Source: Hoplostethus atlanticus | Lineage: Eukaryota > Chordata > Actinopteri > Trachichthyiformes > Trachichthyidae | Direction of reading: 5' to 3' | Length of the DNA: 64,000 nt | Assembly (NCBI GenBank): GCA_034670405.1 | Contig: JAXDDX010000144.1 | Coordinates: 508,501 to 572,500, forward strand | Part shown: in pieces, positions 9,860-21,590 of the stretch | How the letters are laid out: each line of letters begins with the position of its first letter | Numbering within the stretch: the first letter of the stretch is position 1 | The notes under the pieces: generated by a model | Told to the model about the DNA's origin: nothing | Databases searched by the model: none | Seen by the model: only the letters and a program-made list of their open reading frames with translations | Position numbers and translations under genes: made by a program

Positions 9860-12127
9860 TTAAAACAAGGATAGTAACGAATGAGATTTCTGAGCCATGG
9901 TCTCTATCAACCGATTTACTCTTTTGAGAACTCTGCCAGTACGTGTTCTGCCTGTGTAAGCGGCCTCTGACGTGTCTACTGGTGTGTGTTCGTCAGTGAC
10001 TATATCAACATTCACAGCTAAACTGTCAGAGTCGGTCTGTTGTCTGAGAGGGCTCTCTGTTTCTCTGTCTTCTCCATCAAACTCTTCTCTGCAGTTAAAC
10101 TCGTCTGTGTTCTGAGTTGACTGGTCTGCCTCTTGACTACACTGAGATTCTTCATCCATAGACTCTCCTGATCCACTCAGAACCCATGCACTGATCCTGT
10201 CCCCTGTGTTTCCTGACACCAAAGAGTCAACAAGACCTTCAGTTTGAGACTCACTCTCGGAGTTGACACTGCTCAAAGTCTCGCCATTTTCACCACCCTC
10301 AGGTGACTTGACAGGTAGGAAACTGATATCCAGGATGAGGTTTCTATGCACTACTTTGGTTCTTCCACTATCATCCTCCAGTTTGTATATGTGTGTCTGT
10401 GGGTTTTTATCTTTGATGGTATACACTGTTCCTTCCCACTTGTCTGCAAGTTTCCTTTTACCTCTTTCTCCTTTGTTGGCGATGAGTACTCTATCACCGA
10501 CGTTAAGGCAAGTACCCTTGACCTTCTTGTTGTAACCATTGGCCTGCTTTTGTTGTTCTTTGGCGGTATGTTTCTGAGCAATTTCTGCTGCTTCATTCAG
10601 ATGAGACATGAGAGTCTTCACGTAGTTGCTATGGTCTACAACCACTGGGTCTCTCAGCACCTGCTTGAACATCACATCAATGGGGAGTCTTGGAATATGA
10701 CCAAACATAAGCTGAAATGGCGCAAAGCCAGTTGTTTCATGTACCGTTGCATTGTAAGCGAACGTCAGAGTCTGTATTTGTTGAGGCCACTGTTGCTTTG
10801 TTCTCAAGGGCAACGCTCTTATCATACTGCCAAGTGTCCGGTTGAATCTTTCAGTTCCTCCATTTCGAATGGGGTGATACGAAGTAGTGTGTGACTTGGA
10901 GACTCCTGATAGCTTGAGTAGTTCTGAGATGAGCTCACTTTCAAAGTTGGTGCCCTGATCTGTGTGAATGCGCTTTGGGAATCCATATACACAAAAGACG
11001 TGATCCCACAACTTCTTAGCAACTTGCTTTGCTGTTTGGTTTGTGCATGGAAAGGCATGGGCCAACTTTGTGAAATGGTCGGTTAAAACCAGCACATCCA
11101 CCGAACGCTGTTTGTTATCCTCAGCACTCCAGAAATCTAAACACACTAACTCCATAGGGGCAGAAGTCCTGATATTTTCGAGCGGAGCTCTGGCGGATGG
11201 TTCTGGTGTTTTGGCCAGTATACACCTCTGGCAACACTTGACATATTGCTTCATGTCCTTCTCCATCTTGGGCCAAAAGAAGCGCTGTCGAGCCAAGTGA
11301 AGTGTTCTGGCTTGTCCTTGGTGTCCGGCAAGGTCATGGATACCACTCAAGGCCTTTCCCTGTAGACTTTGGGGCATAACATACTGATGTCTCTTCTGCT
11401 TACTCAAAGGATCCTTGGTCACTCGGTAAAGTACTCCATCATGGATTCTCAGTTTGTCCCATTGTTTGATGAGAGCTAAGGCCCTTGCATCAGATCCAGT
11501 TCTCTCTCGTCTTGAAGGCCTTCTCTTCCGATTTACGAACGGGATGATCTGAAAGATGACGGGGTCAAACTCTTGGCTTCGCTGGAGCTCTTCCAGAGAG
11601 AACACAGGGAGTGAATCTTGTCCTGGTGGCACTAGATTCTGGAGAGATTGAACTAGCTGTACTGCTCTGGCCTCTGTAGCTACATCCCAGCTGTCATGAC
11701 TATCAAGCAGTGCTCTGGCAGTGCTCGTGTCACAGGTGAGCAGAAGAGGGTCAGACTGGCTTGTGACAGAATTATCTGGTTTCTTCACACGGTGGTACTG
11801 GACCTTTAACCGGAAGGTGTCTTGCACTCCATCTTCCCCAACTGCATCAGCAGCAGCGAGTAACTTGTCGTAGGGCTCAGTGATAAGTCTGTGACTGACT
11901 GTCTTGGCAAAAGGGTCCCGGCTCAACGCGTCAGCTACGATGTTCTTAGTTTCTGCTATATGCTTCAAGTCAAACATGTAGGGAGCCAACTTTGACACCC
12001 ACCGTTGTTCACACGCGTCGAGTTTTGGTTTTGTCATTATGTACGTAAGCGGATTATTATCTGTCCAAACGGTAAATGAATGCCCCTTTAGCCAGTGGCT
12101 ATATTTCTCACAAACACTCCATTTCAA
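9860..12127 (-). pseudogene. pol: Gypsy 1 pol, RNase H end and integrase
   Basis: A 755-codon open stretch. Residues 1-70 are the end of RNase H, with TDNNPLTY and IVADALSR. The integrase zinc finger is H264, H269, C299, C302. The catalytic core is D331 (LDFW), D390 (IHTDQG) and E426 (GGTERF), with exactly 35 residues between the last two, the DDE arrangement. A C-terminal DNA-binding region follows (DKWEGTVY, about residue 585), then a Ser/Glu-rich tail to about 755. The integrase joins element cDNA into chromosomes. The frame is closed upstream because an indel near 12129 separates it from the rest of RNase H. Integrase itself is intact and follows RT, the usual Ty3/gypsy order. Confidence 0.9.
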
Positions 12128-13225
12128 CGCTAAACTCTAGTCTGTGGGCGGGATATCTTTTCTGAGAGCCACTCAGAGTCTTGCTTGCAAAAGCAATAGG
12201 ACGTGCTTTCTCTTCTCCAGCTGGTATTTGGGATAATACAGCGCCAAGCCCGTCCAATGAAGCGTCTATTGACAGAATCAACGGCCTTGAAAAATCTGGA
12301 TGTGCGAGCACTGCACAATGTAACAACTTCTCTTTCAGACTAGAGACAGCGATGTCACATTCTGGTGTCCAATCCGCAGATTTGAGTTTCCTGAAAGTCC
12401 CTGCTTTTGAGGTTGTCTTGACTTTTCCTCTTCTCTTCTAACCTGCAGTAAGAGCAAAAAGTGGCTTGGCAATGGAGGAACAGTTGGGTATGAAGTGTTG
12501 ATAGTAGAATATCATTCCTAAAAACGACTTGATCCTTTTCACTGAGGGAGTGCATCCATCATCTTCCATCAAATCAGTCTTTGACATGTTTGATATTACG
12601 TCCACCTTTGTTGGATCAACAGACACCCCATTGCGATCTATGATGTGGCCAAGGAATTTCACTGATTCTCTCATGAGATGACATTTCTTTGGACTTAGTT
12701 TCAGATTGTGGTGTCGTAGTCACTGAAATACAATCTCCAGTCTTTCCAAGGCCTCTCTCTCAGATGAAGCAAACACCAACAGATCATCGAGGTAGCATAA
12801 CAAGCTACTGAAGTTCAGATCTCCAAATATACTTAGCATCATGCGCATAAACGATGCAGGACTATTGCAGAGCCCCTGCGGCATCCTGTTATACTCATGT
12901 AAACCCAAAGGGGTTGTGAACGCCGTATATTTCTTGTCATCTTCAGCCATAGGTATGTTATAAAAACCGGACGTCAAATCCATAGTACTGAAGTAGGTGT
13001 TTCCTCCTAGAGCGGCCAAACAGTCTGACTGATGTGGAAGTGGGTGTGCGTCTTTGACTGTTCGTGCATTTTGCCATCTGAAGTCCGTACATATCCTGGG
13101 AGTACCATCCTTCTTCCATACCATTACTAAGGGGGAGGCATACTCGCTTGTGGATTTTCTTATTATTTCCTGTTCTTCCATGTCTGTCAAAACTTGCCGT
13201 AGCTTCTGGTAATGGGCGGGTGGGA
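12108..13225 (-). pseudogene. pol: Gypsy 1 pol, reverse transcriptase and RNase H start (broken)
   Basis: One frame carries RT motifs from about 13225 down: TFFxW-like WKKDGTPRICTDFR, then STMDLTSGFYNI, then MPQGLCNSPASF and the catalytic YLDD at 12794-12783. Next come the thumb (KFLGHIID) and the RNase H motif SIDASLDGLGAVLSQ. The frame is interrupted by an in-frame TGA at 12722-12720 and an in-frame TAG at 12440-12438, and it closes at 12108 where the next frame takes over. RT makes element cDNA from RNA and RNase H removes the RNA strand. The breaks make this copy non-autonomous. Confidence 0.88.
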
Positions 13226-14418
13226 GGGACTCTCCGATATGGGAGGCGAAAGGGACGGTCGTCTGTGAGCCGTATGCGATGCACGAATCCTTTCGCTTCA
13301 CCACAGTCCAAGACATGTTTGGAGAACACATCATTGTAATTTTCAAGTAGCTGGACTAGTTCTACTTTGGTTGGGTCGCTTGCAGACCAGGCTTCCATGT
13401 CGACATCACTTAGTCCAACATTTCGCAGTCTCTGTTTCAAGTCTGCAGGCCTGTTTGTTGTGAGCTGCTCCTTCCGAATAACCTTCTCGGCCTGACTAGA
13501 GCCTTGGAAAACCTCAAAGTCTTCGACAGCCAAACACGGAGACACGTCAGCTAACTTACTGTTTCTCTTCAACGTGACAGGTTTGTCTGATAGGTTGGTT
13601 ATCTTCATTGGGACCCATCTGTCACCCCAGAGTGGTGCAACTACTCTGCCAACCATGATGTTGCGTGGCATGGACTTAGATAAAGTGGGCTCTACCACTA
13701 CGGTGCTTCCTGGAGACATAGGCACACTGCTGGGTAAACGACCCCACACTAGATATTCTTGTCTGGCCAGCAAGGTGACTGCTTGGGTGAGCTTAACTGT
13801 TCCTATTTTACTAGGAGTCTCTTCACCCCTCCAACGAGACATGCTCGCCATGACATCTAAGAACTGTTCACACTCTGGAGATGACTGAGGACTGCCATTA
13901 GATATGAGCCTCCAATACTCATCACTGCTCTTCATCTGATGCATGATACGCTTTATCATGTTTGTGCCCAGGATGAGATCATCACGTTGACCGGGCACCA
14001 CTAGGACAGGAACAATGCACTTCACCCCATATACTTCAAGCTCAACTTCATACATACACTTAGGCTTTGTCTGTTTTCCACCACAGCCTACTAAGACAAC
14101 TTGCTCTTTCAACTGTCTTGATTCTGAAAGAATATTTCCTTTTAACATATTCTGTTCTGCTTCCTCACTGAGAGTGCAGGCCATGGAACCTGAGTCAAGC
14201 ATCCCCTTTAACTTGAACTGACCATTAACATTGACCGGGGCATAGAATAGTTCACTGAACGGTTCAATTCTCTGTGTATTCTGCATTACTACTGTAACAC
14301 CTTCTTGTACCGTGGTGCACGCATTCATATACTGTTGCTCTAAGTCTTCATCACTTTTGAGGGTTTGTCCATCTTTACCCACACATCCCCTCTCTATATG
14401 CAGGCCTACTAGTTTAAC
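13222..14418 (-). pseudogene. pol: Gypsy 1 pol, protease and N-terminal RT
   Basis: The frame is -1 relative to gag and is open from the gag stop down. An aspartic protease motif LDSGSMACTLS lies at about 14196-14166, followed by a flap/second-strand region (DDLILGTNM) and a ~200-residue linker to DDRPFRLPYRRVPP, the entry to RT. The true RT frame leaves this one near 13222-13228; the codons to 12958 in this frame are out-of-register. There is no ATG at the start, so expression would come from gag-pol frameshifting. The protease cuts the polyprotein and needs to dimerise. Confidence 0.82.
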
Positions 14419-15800
14419 GGAGATGGCTGTGAGACTTGCTGGTGCTGTCTAGCATTATGTTTTTGACAGTCTCTCTTGTAGTGACCTGGCTCAAAGCATG
14501 CCAAGCATAGACGGTCCCGTCTGCAGTGTGCAAGGGTAGAATGTTCTGTTGATTTGCATACCTTGCAAGGTTTCCTCTCTGCTGAGTTGAACGAACGCTG
14601 ATTGTTCTGTGAGAGCACACGATCAAACAGACTGACTAAAGCCTGCATACAGTTACCATCTAACTGAGGAGACGGCGTGGACATCACTTCAGCTCTGACA
14701 GGCGGCACCACGGGACAGCTGCCCGTCACTACGTCTTCAGGCGTGGGTGTCTGAATATATGCTGCCGCATGCTTCACTGCAGTAGGGCGTCTTGGTTTAG
14801 TCAACAACTGTGCTTTCATCTCAGATTGATAATCGTCAATGCGTTCCTGTGTTTCACTTACTGTCCATTTATCAGGGCCCTTAAACTTGAGGACAGCAGC
14901 AAGAGAGGGATCAGGACAGTGTTTAATGAACATTCGTGTTACCTCTCGACTGGGCTCTTCAACACAGCGGCCTTCTCTCTTCAAACACTCGTCAGCCATA
15001 TCGACTGCCTTATTGAGGCGGATCCAATACTCTACCACATTCTCTCCTGCTACTGGTACAGTGCCATAAAAGTCTGCGAGAGGCATGGAGGAATACGTCA
15101 TCTCACTGAAATGTTGTTTCAGTATGCCTATGATCGCCTTTGGATTCTCATCTGGTTTCAGTGATGGGTTATTGCGGAGTGTGATCTTGACTATATCTCT
15201 GGCGTTGCCCATCAGCTTCAATGCTATCTCTTGGTGCTGTTCTTTTAGTGGCACACCCTTCTTTCTCAGATAGACATCCATGAGTTCTTCCCATTCCTGT
15301 ACTGAATGCTTGTCAGACCCATCTCCTCTAAAGCAGGGAGGCTCTCTCACATCAGACTGCATAACTAGCTTTACCCCAGTCAAGTTAAGCGAAGATGAGT
15401 CAGTAAACGGTTGGCCTGCACCTATACTCTGAGCATGTGCGCCCCCACCCTCCTTCTCACCCTCCCTCCGTAACTGATCTGAGATACTTTGCCCCACCTG
15501 CTGGGCAATTTGTGTAATGAGATTTCCTAAACCAGGGCTATTCATGTCAAGACCATCTATGGGAATGTCGCTAGAAGACAGTGTTGGAGCTCTAGATGTG
15601 CTACTTTGAATGCGAGTAGAGCAATAACCTGGTGAATCTATATCACCTGTACCTCTGACTGGAGTAAATGGATCTACATGGGATCGTCTTAAAAATCTGC
15701 CCCTCCCTAAACCAGAATCAAGGTATTCACCATATAAATCTTTCTTCCTTCTTACATCATCAGTTGGGGTAGACTCCCCTCTACCAACCACATAAGACAT
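14409..15800 (-). CDS. gag: Gypsy 1 Gag (capsid and zinc knuckles)
   Basis: The frame is open to 15875, but the likely start is the ATG at 15800-15798 (MSYVVGRGES), because the residues before it are hydrophobic filler in the leader. That gives 463 residues. A Ser/Gly/Arg-rich N-terminus is followed by a helical capsid-like middle (PPCFRGDGSDKHSVQEWEEL and onward). Two Cys-rich knuckles sit near the end: an irregular CKVCKSTEHSTLAHC and the canonical CLACFEPGHYKRDC (CX2CX4HX4C). It packages element RNA into particles. It is intact and ends at TAG 14411-14409, directly after a slippery heptamer. Confidence 0.85.
   Translation of the reverse strand: MSYVVGRGESTPTDDVRRKKDLYGEYLDSGLGRGRFLRRSHVDPFTPVRGTGDIDSPGYCSTRIQSSTSRAPTLSSSDIPIDGLDMNSPGLGNLITQIAQQVGQSISDQLRREGEKEGGGAHAQSIGAGQPFTDSSSLNLTGVKLVMQSDVREPPCFRGDGSDKHSVQEWEELMDVYLRKKGVPLKEQHQEIALKLMGNARDIVKITLRNNPSLKPDENPKAIIGILKQHFSEMTYSSMPLADFYGTVPVAGENVVEYWIRLNKAVDMADECLKREGRCVEEPSREVTRMFIKHCPDPSLAAVLKFKGPDKWTVSETQERIDDYQSEMKAQLLTKPRRPTAVKHAAAYIQTPTPEDVVTGSCPVVPPVRAEVMSTPSPQLDGNCMQALVSLFDRVLSQNNQRSFNSAERKPCKVCKSTEHSTLAHCRRDRLCLACFEPGHYKRDCQKHNARQHQQVSQPSPLN
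14412..14418 (-). promoter_or_regulatory. Putative -1 ribosomal frameshift site (GTTAAAC)
   Basis: The minus strand reads G TTA AAC TAG, with the heptamer ending exactly at the gag stop. Pol continues in the -1 frame, and that frame is open across the site. GTTAAAC fits the relaxed XXXYYYZ slippery pattern and is used by some animal RNA viruses. No stable downstream hairpin was worked out. Confidence 0.6.
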
Positions 15801-16056
15801 TTTCCCCTCAAAGGTAGGTATCAAACATAGGTAAGTAAAGTAAAATTGAAAAAAAAACAGATGTAAAACTTTCAAAGAGTGTAAAGAGAAAGATGTGAAA
15901 ATAAAATGCCAAAATCCTTCAATCTATAACTGTAAACTGTTTCACTGTTCACTACCTAGATGGAACTTTTGGTTGATGATCAGCAACATCCGGTGACCAA
16001 GCTGGTGTTGATTCACGACCCGGGGACCGACGATGACTTGATCCACGGCGAAGCGA
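15801..16056 (-). other. Gypsy 1 leader between PBS and gag
   Basis: About 255 bp of probable 5' untranslated RNA leader, with no conserved motif that I can name. Packaging signals would be expected here. Confidence 0.5.
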
Positions 16057-16074
16057 ATCCGGGTCACGGCACCA
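16057..16074 (-). promoter_or_regulatory. Primer-binding site of gypsy element 1
   Basis: One base beyond the 5' LTR the minus strand reads TGGTGCCGTGACCCGGAT, starting with the TGG that pairs with tRNA CCA. The complement extends as CGAATCCGGGTCACGGCACCA-type sequence, a plausible T-arm plus acceptor end. I could not match it to a specific tRNA from memory. Confidence 0.75.
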
Positions 16075-16075
16075 A

Positions 16076-16453
16076 TGTGACCGGTCTGGTCCTGTGTTTG
16101 TATATCTGCGTTGTTTGAAAGGATAGACTGGACCTCTGCTTGCTCAATGATTTATTCTGGGAAGAACAAAAGAAAGACAAGGAGAATGCAGTCCTCTTAC
16201 TATTCCTGGCTGGTCACCAACCTCTCCACAGATTGCTCTCAGCAACTGAGGAGGAAGCCCGCGCGCGACGCCGATGACATCATCAAAAAGAGCGAAACAC
16301 AACATCCTCAAAACAAATGAACAAAACTCCCAGAAATGACTCCAACCCACTTAGAAATAACTTAAATGTTAGAAAACACTTAGAAAAACAACAAAACTAA
16401 AATAAGCAGGGATTTCTGGTGAAATACATCACATATTTTATACATATGCTACA
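16076..16453 (-). repeat. 5' LTR of gypsy element 1
   Basis: This 378-bp copy matches 9143-9522 except for a 2-bp deletion (gttgtttg against gttgtgtttg) and one c/t difference. It supplies the promoter for the element's RNA. The TCCG duplication follows at 16454. Confidence 0.92.
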
Positions 16454-16500
16454 TCCGCAGCCGTTCTGAGTCCAGCCTAAGCCTAACCACCCCCCCCCAC
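16454..16500. repeat. Outer end of the split inverted repeat
   Basis: The bases after the retrotransposon (cagccgttctgagtccagcc, then taagcctaaccacccc) are the inverted match of 8010-8050. They are therefore the remainder of the right arm interrupted at 9142. The TCCG at 16454 is the second copy of the target site. Confidence 0.75.
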
Positions 16501-19132
16501 AAACACATTATATAAAAGAAGATAATTTTTGAAACAAATGTACAACACATTGCCACTCAGTGATGGGAATAAAAAACATAAAACAACTACTAAAAACTAC
16601 AATAACATAAGTCTGAGTGAAAACATGTGACAAACAGAGGTTTAAAAAAATTCTAAATTAAAGTCCAAAAACCATTTAGGTCAATTGACGCTTAAAGGTT
16701 AGCCCCTTGTTTCGAACAAAATCTCTTTTATATTTTGGAATGTCCTGTTTTGTCAGGCTGGATGCTCAGTTTTAGAAATAAATATTTTTAACACTCCATA
16801 TCTTGAAAAGGGTCATTTCTGCAATCATACTTCCAATCCAAAATGTGCGTGTTGTGTGTAAACAGACCTCATAAATACAACTGTCCCCTTAGACCAGTAA
16901 GTGGCTAGATTTGTGTGTTGTATGTAAACAGACCTCATAAACCCAGTTGCCCACATACACCACAATTTGGTCCCGACCCCATAAACCTGTGAAATGTCTC
17001 ATATTTAATATGTATGTTCTGAAAGTGAAATAATGTTTTTGAAGTGAGATTTGTCTTCTGCAGATCAAATTAAAAACAATTGACATGAATTTTAAGTTGA
17101 CTGGATGATGGGAAAGGTGGGTCCCCGTAAACCACTGAAAAACCCCATTGACCTCATAAACTGTGTGTGTGTGGTGAGTGGCCTAGCCACCTAGGTATTC
17201 AGCCTACCTCTCTGCAGTCGGTCGCTGCCCACTGGCCTAGTCTAACCGAATACTGGTTCCGTTTGTGGCAGGCAGTAGCCATTTTTACTCTGTTTTTAGG
17301 AAAACAATAAATGTGCTGTCTTTTAGCAAGAATTATTATTCCCTGTTTGTTTTTTATAATAAATGTGTGAATTACTTTGTTGAAAATTCACGTCTCAGCT
17401 CCTCATTGACTTACCTGTGCATTACTTAATGAGGGGAACCCATCGGGTTATATGTATTTATAATTCCTTGAGTTAAACATCTTCAAGGTGGCGTTGTCGC
17501 TCTAAATTACCAACCTGCTCCTACACGCCGGTCACATTCGGTTTGGCAAGATTTGGATGAAGCTGATGGAATCTCATAGCAAAACACAATATGAACCAGA
17601 ATCCTCTTTGCTGACTTGTGTACTTTTTGGTGTAAATTTTACAGTAGGTTTCAACCATTATGGGTTTTCTGAAGGCAGATACCAACACTGATATTGTATT
17701 GAAGTTGCCAATAGTTGATATTTTGTACCGATATTCAATATCTCAAATTTGACTCATTTTATGCCAAAACTTATGTATTCAGTGTTTCCCACAGAATTGT
17801 ATCCTTGTCAGGATGGCAAAGCCTCTGAAACATTTAGACTCTTTAGTGTGTAGGGGGAACTCTGTGACACTACTGCCTACTGCCATAAACTGTTTCTCCT
17901 TAGAAAGATTCAATTGGATTTCTTTAGATATCTATTTTTGGAAATGATCATCAGTAACAATTTTCTACCAAATCATATTGTGTACAAATGATATCAAATT
18001 TGGGATGGTTTAAAGTGTGTGTGTGTGGTTTTTATTCATAAAAATAGCAGAGGGCTCCAGGCTGTTAACCCACAAAGATTTTCAGAACTTATTTTAAAAT
18101 ATGTATTTAATTGTATTTATTTAGTTTATTAGTTTATTTATTACTGGATTATTTCTCCAATAAAAATATTGCTATTAGATAATGTGCCATGCAAATTAAG
18201 GTACCCAAAGACAAAAAAAACGGAACAATTTTTGTTTTAATAACAAAGTTGTAGTAATGCTGAAAAAATCTAATCAGTTTTCATAAATGAGGGACATTCA
18301 AGATGTTCCACTAATTCATTTTAGTGGGGTTTAGATGGTGATGGTGATTTTAGATGGTGATCCTCACCTTATGACTGCTACTATTTCTAGTATATTGAGT
18401 ATTGCCGTTTTTGTACAGTTGTTCCAATGTCTGTACAACCCTGTACAACACCTTGCACACTTTTCCATCATTCATAGTGAGCTTTACTCCCCCTAAGCTC
18501 AATGCAATGCATCCTATCATATGCACACAATATCTCGTAGCACTAGTCTGCCTTCCCAGTTAAAGCTGCCAAACCATGCGCCATTAAACTCAAAAGAGGA
18601 AAAGGAGACCTCTGTTTTAATACAGAAATTTGGCAACCTCATTTTTATCTCCTGCATGAGGAGGGCCTATTTGTTACATCCATTGCCTCATTAACCTGGT
18701 TGTGGAACCTCGTGATTGTTTTTTTTTTCCACTAAGGCTGTAATGACAAACACTTTCACACTCTTGAATCTATCAGTCTTTTCATTACACGAGAGCCCCC
18801 CGCCCCATTCTAAGTGTCATCTTAGAATGAAAACCCTTTAAGGCCCTTTTTGTCTGATTACCTACCGAGTGGACTGTTGAGTTGATGACACTCCAGCGAC
18901 CTTTAATATAGAATTCTTCACGCTCTTTAGTTATTGTGGATGTTTGTATGCATTGCTCAAAGGAGATGTCGCTACCATGGCGCATGGAAGTTACTCCAGG
19001 TAACATGCTGCTGAGGAGAGGAGGAGAGGAAGGTGACAGGTGTCTGTTATTGAACCAGATGTAATTAGAGGGCTGAAGAGGCAGAGGGTCATTTGTTGAA
19101 GCAGCAATTAGGGAGGACCCCCCGCCCCCCTA

Positions 19133-19135
<3 letters not shown>
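16501..19135. other. Non-genic AT-rich DNA
   Basis: No gene or RNA is recognised. A phrase tgtaaacagacctcataaa recurs near 16857 and 16924, and a related gacctcataaactgtg lies near 17150. Bases 17170-17530 carry two aataaat signals and might be an old LTR, but no target duplication was found. Confidence 0.45.
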
Positions 19136-19176
<41 letters not shown>

Positions 19177-19285
19177 TGTGACAGTGGCTGTTCGGGCCAA
19201 AGAATTTCTCCTGAGAAACCGAGTGAAAGAGTCTTTTTAGAGCTGGCAAAAGGCCTTCATCTCTCTCTCTCTCTCTCTCCCTCTT
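19136..19285. repeat. (CA)n and (CT)n microsatellites
   Basis: A CA tract lies at about 19141-19170 and a CT tract at about 19259-19281. The short frame between them is not a gene. Confidence 0.9.
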
Positions 19286-21260
19286 CATCTTCTGTCCGTC
19301 TGTCCCATTGATTCTGTGTTGTGGTTATTTCTCATGTGATGTCGTCTCGTTCGGACCGTACGTTCTCTAGACAGCGATCTGATTACAGCATTTATCCTCG
19401 CTACGCCTTGCGACAAAACACTCTTCAAAACGCCTTTTCACCTCCAAGAAAAACCTGCACTCTTGCCTCTGGCAAATAAACACATTTATTGACATCATAA
19501 TCACCGTCCTCAGTCTGACACGCGCGCACACAGACACACACACACACCATCCTGACTCTGGTGAGAGGTCAGATGTCAGATGGGAGTCATAAGGTCTATG
19601 ATTGGATGTTTGCAGAGATGTGGGCGTCGCCAATCGACACCCCGCTAAATATCGACCCGGAGAGACACTTTCGCTAATGGAGAGATGGAAGGAGACAGAC
19701 AGACAACTGGAGGAGAGAGCGTGAGGGAGACAGATGGAGGGACGGAGGGAGGTGAAGATGGGCCGAGAGAGAGAGAGAGAAGGAGGAGGGGAGGCTGGAA
19801 TCAGCTTTCCATAGAAAGAAGGGAGGAAGAAATTTGACTTATTACTGTGAATCTATATGGAATGTATACAATATGCATATGACAAAGTATGACAAAAATG
19901 ACCTAATAAATACACATTTATCTGATTGTGCTCAAGTATAGACAATGGATGGATGGATGGATAAGAAGACCATTATAATCAACTGCATGTTTTTCATGCT
20001 GGACAGATGGAGCAGCAGAATAGGTTTCCAGTACCTCTCTCCAAAGCCCTTGATCATTGATATGTGCATCTGAAACATAAACACAGGAGTTAGCCATGTT
20101 CAAAGGATGTTACAGTACACCGGGCAATAGCAGGTGTATAAAAATGTGACAAAATAATGACAAAACATTTATAGTCCATACAGAAGCAGTCAGCAAGTTT
20201 ACGTTACTAGCCTGCTGAGACTATGCTGGCTACGTAGCCAAGGAAGCACATGCTAGCGTTAACATTAATATGGCCGCAGCCTGATGAATAAAAACATCTA
20301 TAGTTGCAGTATATATCGAGTGAATGACCTTTTTGGGTAACATTAGCTATAGTAGATAATGTTAGGTAACATGCGCTCGAGTTTGCCGAGATCAAAATTG
20401 CACAATACTGCTTTTAATTAATAGTATGTTTTCTCCTTTTAATAGCGTTTAGGCTAGCTAACACCGGCTAGCTACTGTAGCTAACTTTATACTAGAAGAA
20501 GCATTATTAGCTAAAATACAGTTCCACATTACATCTCATGATCTTGGCAAGCTGGCCAAATAAACATAGTCAACTACTTAAACGTTTAAAGTAATTGATA
20601 GCATTAATGCGCTTGAATTGTGAGCCATTACTGTCCAGGTCTTGACGTTTAAAAGAAAATATAAATCATCCATTTCCAATCAAGAGAAATCCAGAAGGTG
20701 CAATTTCAGTGGGTTTTTCTAGTCCATTTTTACTATAGAAATCGATGGAGAAATTGGACAGGAAAATCTGAGGAACTATTTCACCTTCTGTATTTTCACA
20801 AACAGCCATGGGAGGGTGATGATTTATCTTTTCTCTGAAACTTCAAGACCTGGACTGTAATGTCATCCATTAATGAACCATATATCCCGTACTGTGTTTC
20901 AGTATTCTGATGGCGAGTCCACCCTACACCCTAAGATCCCATTAAGTCCCATTAAGATCTAGTGAAGGGACTTGGTCTCAGCTTTGTTAGTAAGAAAGAC
21001 AAGTTTTAAAAAAAAGTTTGAAAGGAGACCAAAGTTCAAAATTGATAAATACCATCTAAATATGACATCTGAGTAACTGTAATCTGAAATGTTGAACACA
21101 TTTTTGATAGTTTGGCAACTCCCCCGAACGAAGCAGAGAGGTTTAATACTTATGCATGCATGCAACTTATTATTTTTATTACTTATTTTAATTATACCCA
21201 TCCACATAAATTTTAACAATTTTGTTTTCACATTGATAGAATAGAGTGCTTTGCATAAGA
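19286..21260. other. Non-genic DNA with short simple repeats
   Basis: A purine-rich block (gagagaga, ggaggga) lies at 19675-19800, and a GATG run near 19950. Bases 20200-20560 contain many gctagctaac words of the kind found in old fish transposons. No gene is recognised. Confidence 0.45.
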
Positions 21261-21261
21261 A

Positions 21262-21590
21262 GAAAGAAAGCATCCTTTATTAGTCCCCAGAGGGAAAATT
21301 CTTTTTTTCGCACACCCCTGACTAGACACACACACATATCACCCCACATAGATGCACATGCAATACAGGTCAGAGGACAGAGCGCAGGTGTCAGCCATTA
21401 AACGGCGCACCTGGAGCAGTTTTGGGGTTAAGTGCCTTGATCAAGGGCACTTTGGCCGTGTTGGTGGGCACCGTAGCTGCGTTAGAGCTGGAATACACCC
21501 TCCTGGTGGTGCCGGGGATCGAACCAACGACCATCCAGTGATGGGTCGGCCTCTCTAACCGCAACCTGCCGCCCTCAGCCGGAAGGTTGC
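21262..21590. mobile_element. Teleost interspersed repeat (LINE-type 3' region, unclassified)
   Basis: It begins agaaagcatcctttattagt followed by ccccagagggaaaattc, the inverse of a common LINE tail. It contains the familiar phrases 'aagtgccttgatcaagggca' and 'ggtgccggggatcgaaccaa'. These are high-copy repeat phrases in teleosts. No intact ORF is present; the exact family is unassigned. Confidence 0.5.

Larger units (their letters stand above)
9143..16453 (-). mobile_element. Complete Ty3/gypsy retrotransposon (7.3 kb)
   Basis: Both LTRs (380 and 378 bp), PBS, PPT, gag and pol in the order PR-RT-RNase H-IN are present on the minus strand. The 4-bp duplication TCCG flanks it at 9139-9142 and 16454-16457. 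The two LTRs differ by what I count as one substitution and one 2-bp indel, so the insertion is recent. Pol nevertheless carries two frame breaks and two in-frame stops, so this copy cannot move by itself. There is no env. It has split the right arm of an older inverted repeat. Confidence 0.93.

Noticed and set aside
12958-13220. Extension of the gypsy 1 protease frame to 12958
   Set aside because: These codons are out of register with the RT frame on the same strand, which carries the real motifs.
17170-17530. Possible solo LTR with two AATAAA signals
   Set aside because: Candidate TG...CA ends have no matching target duplication.
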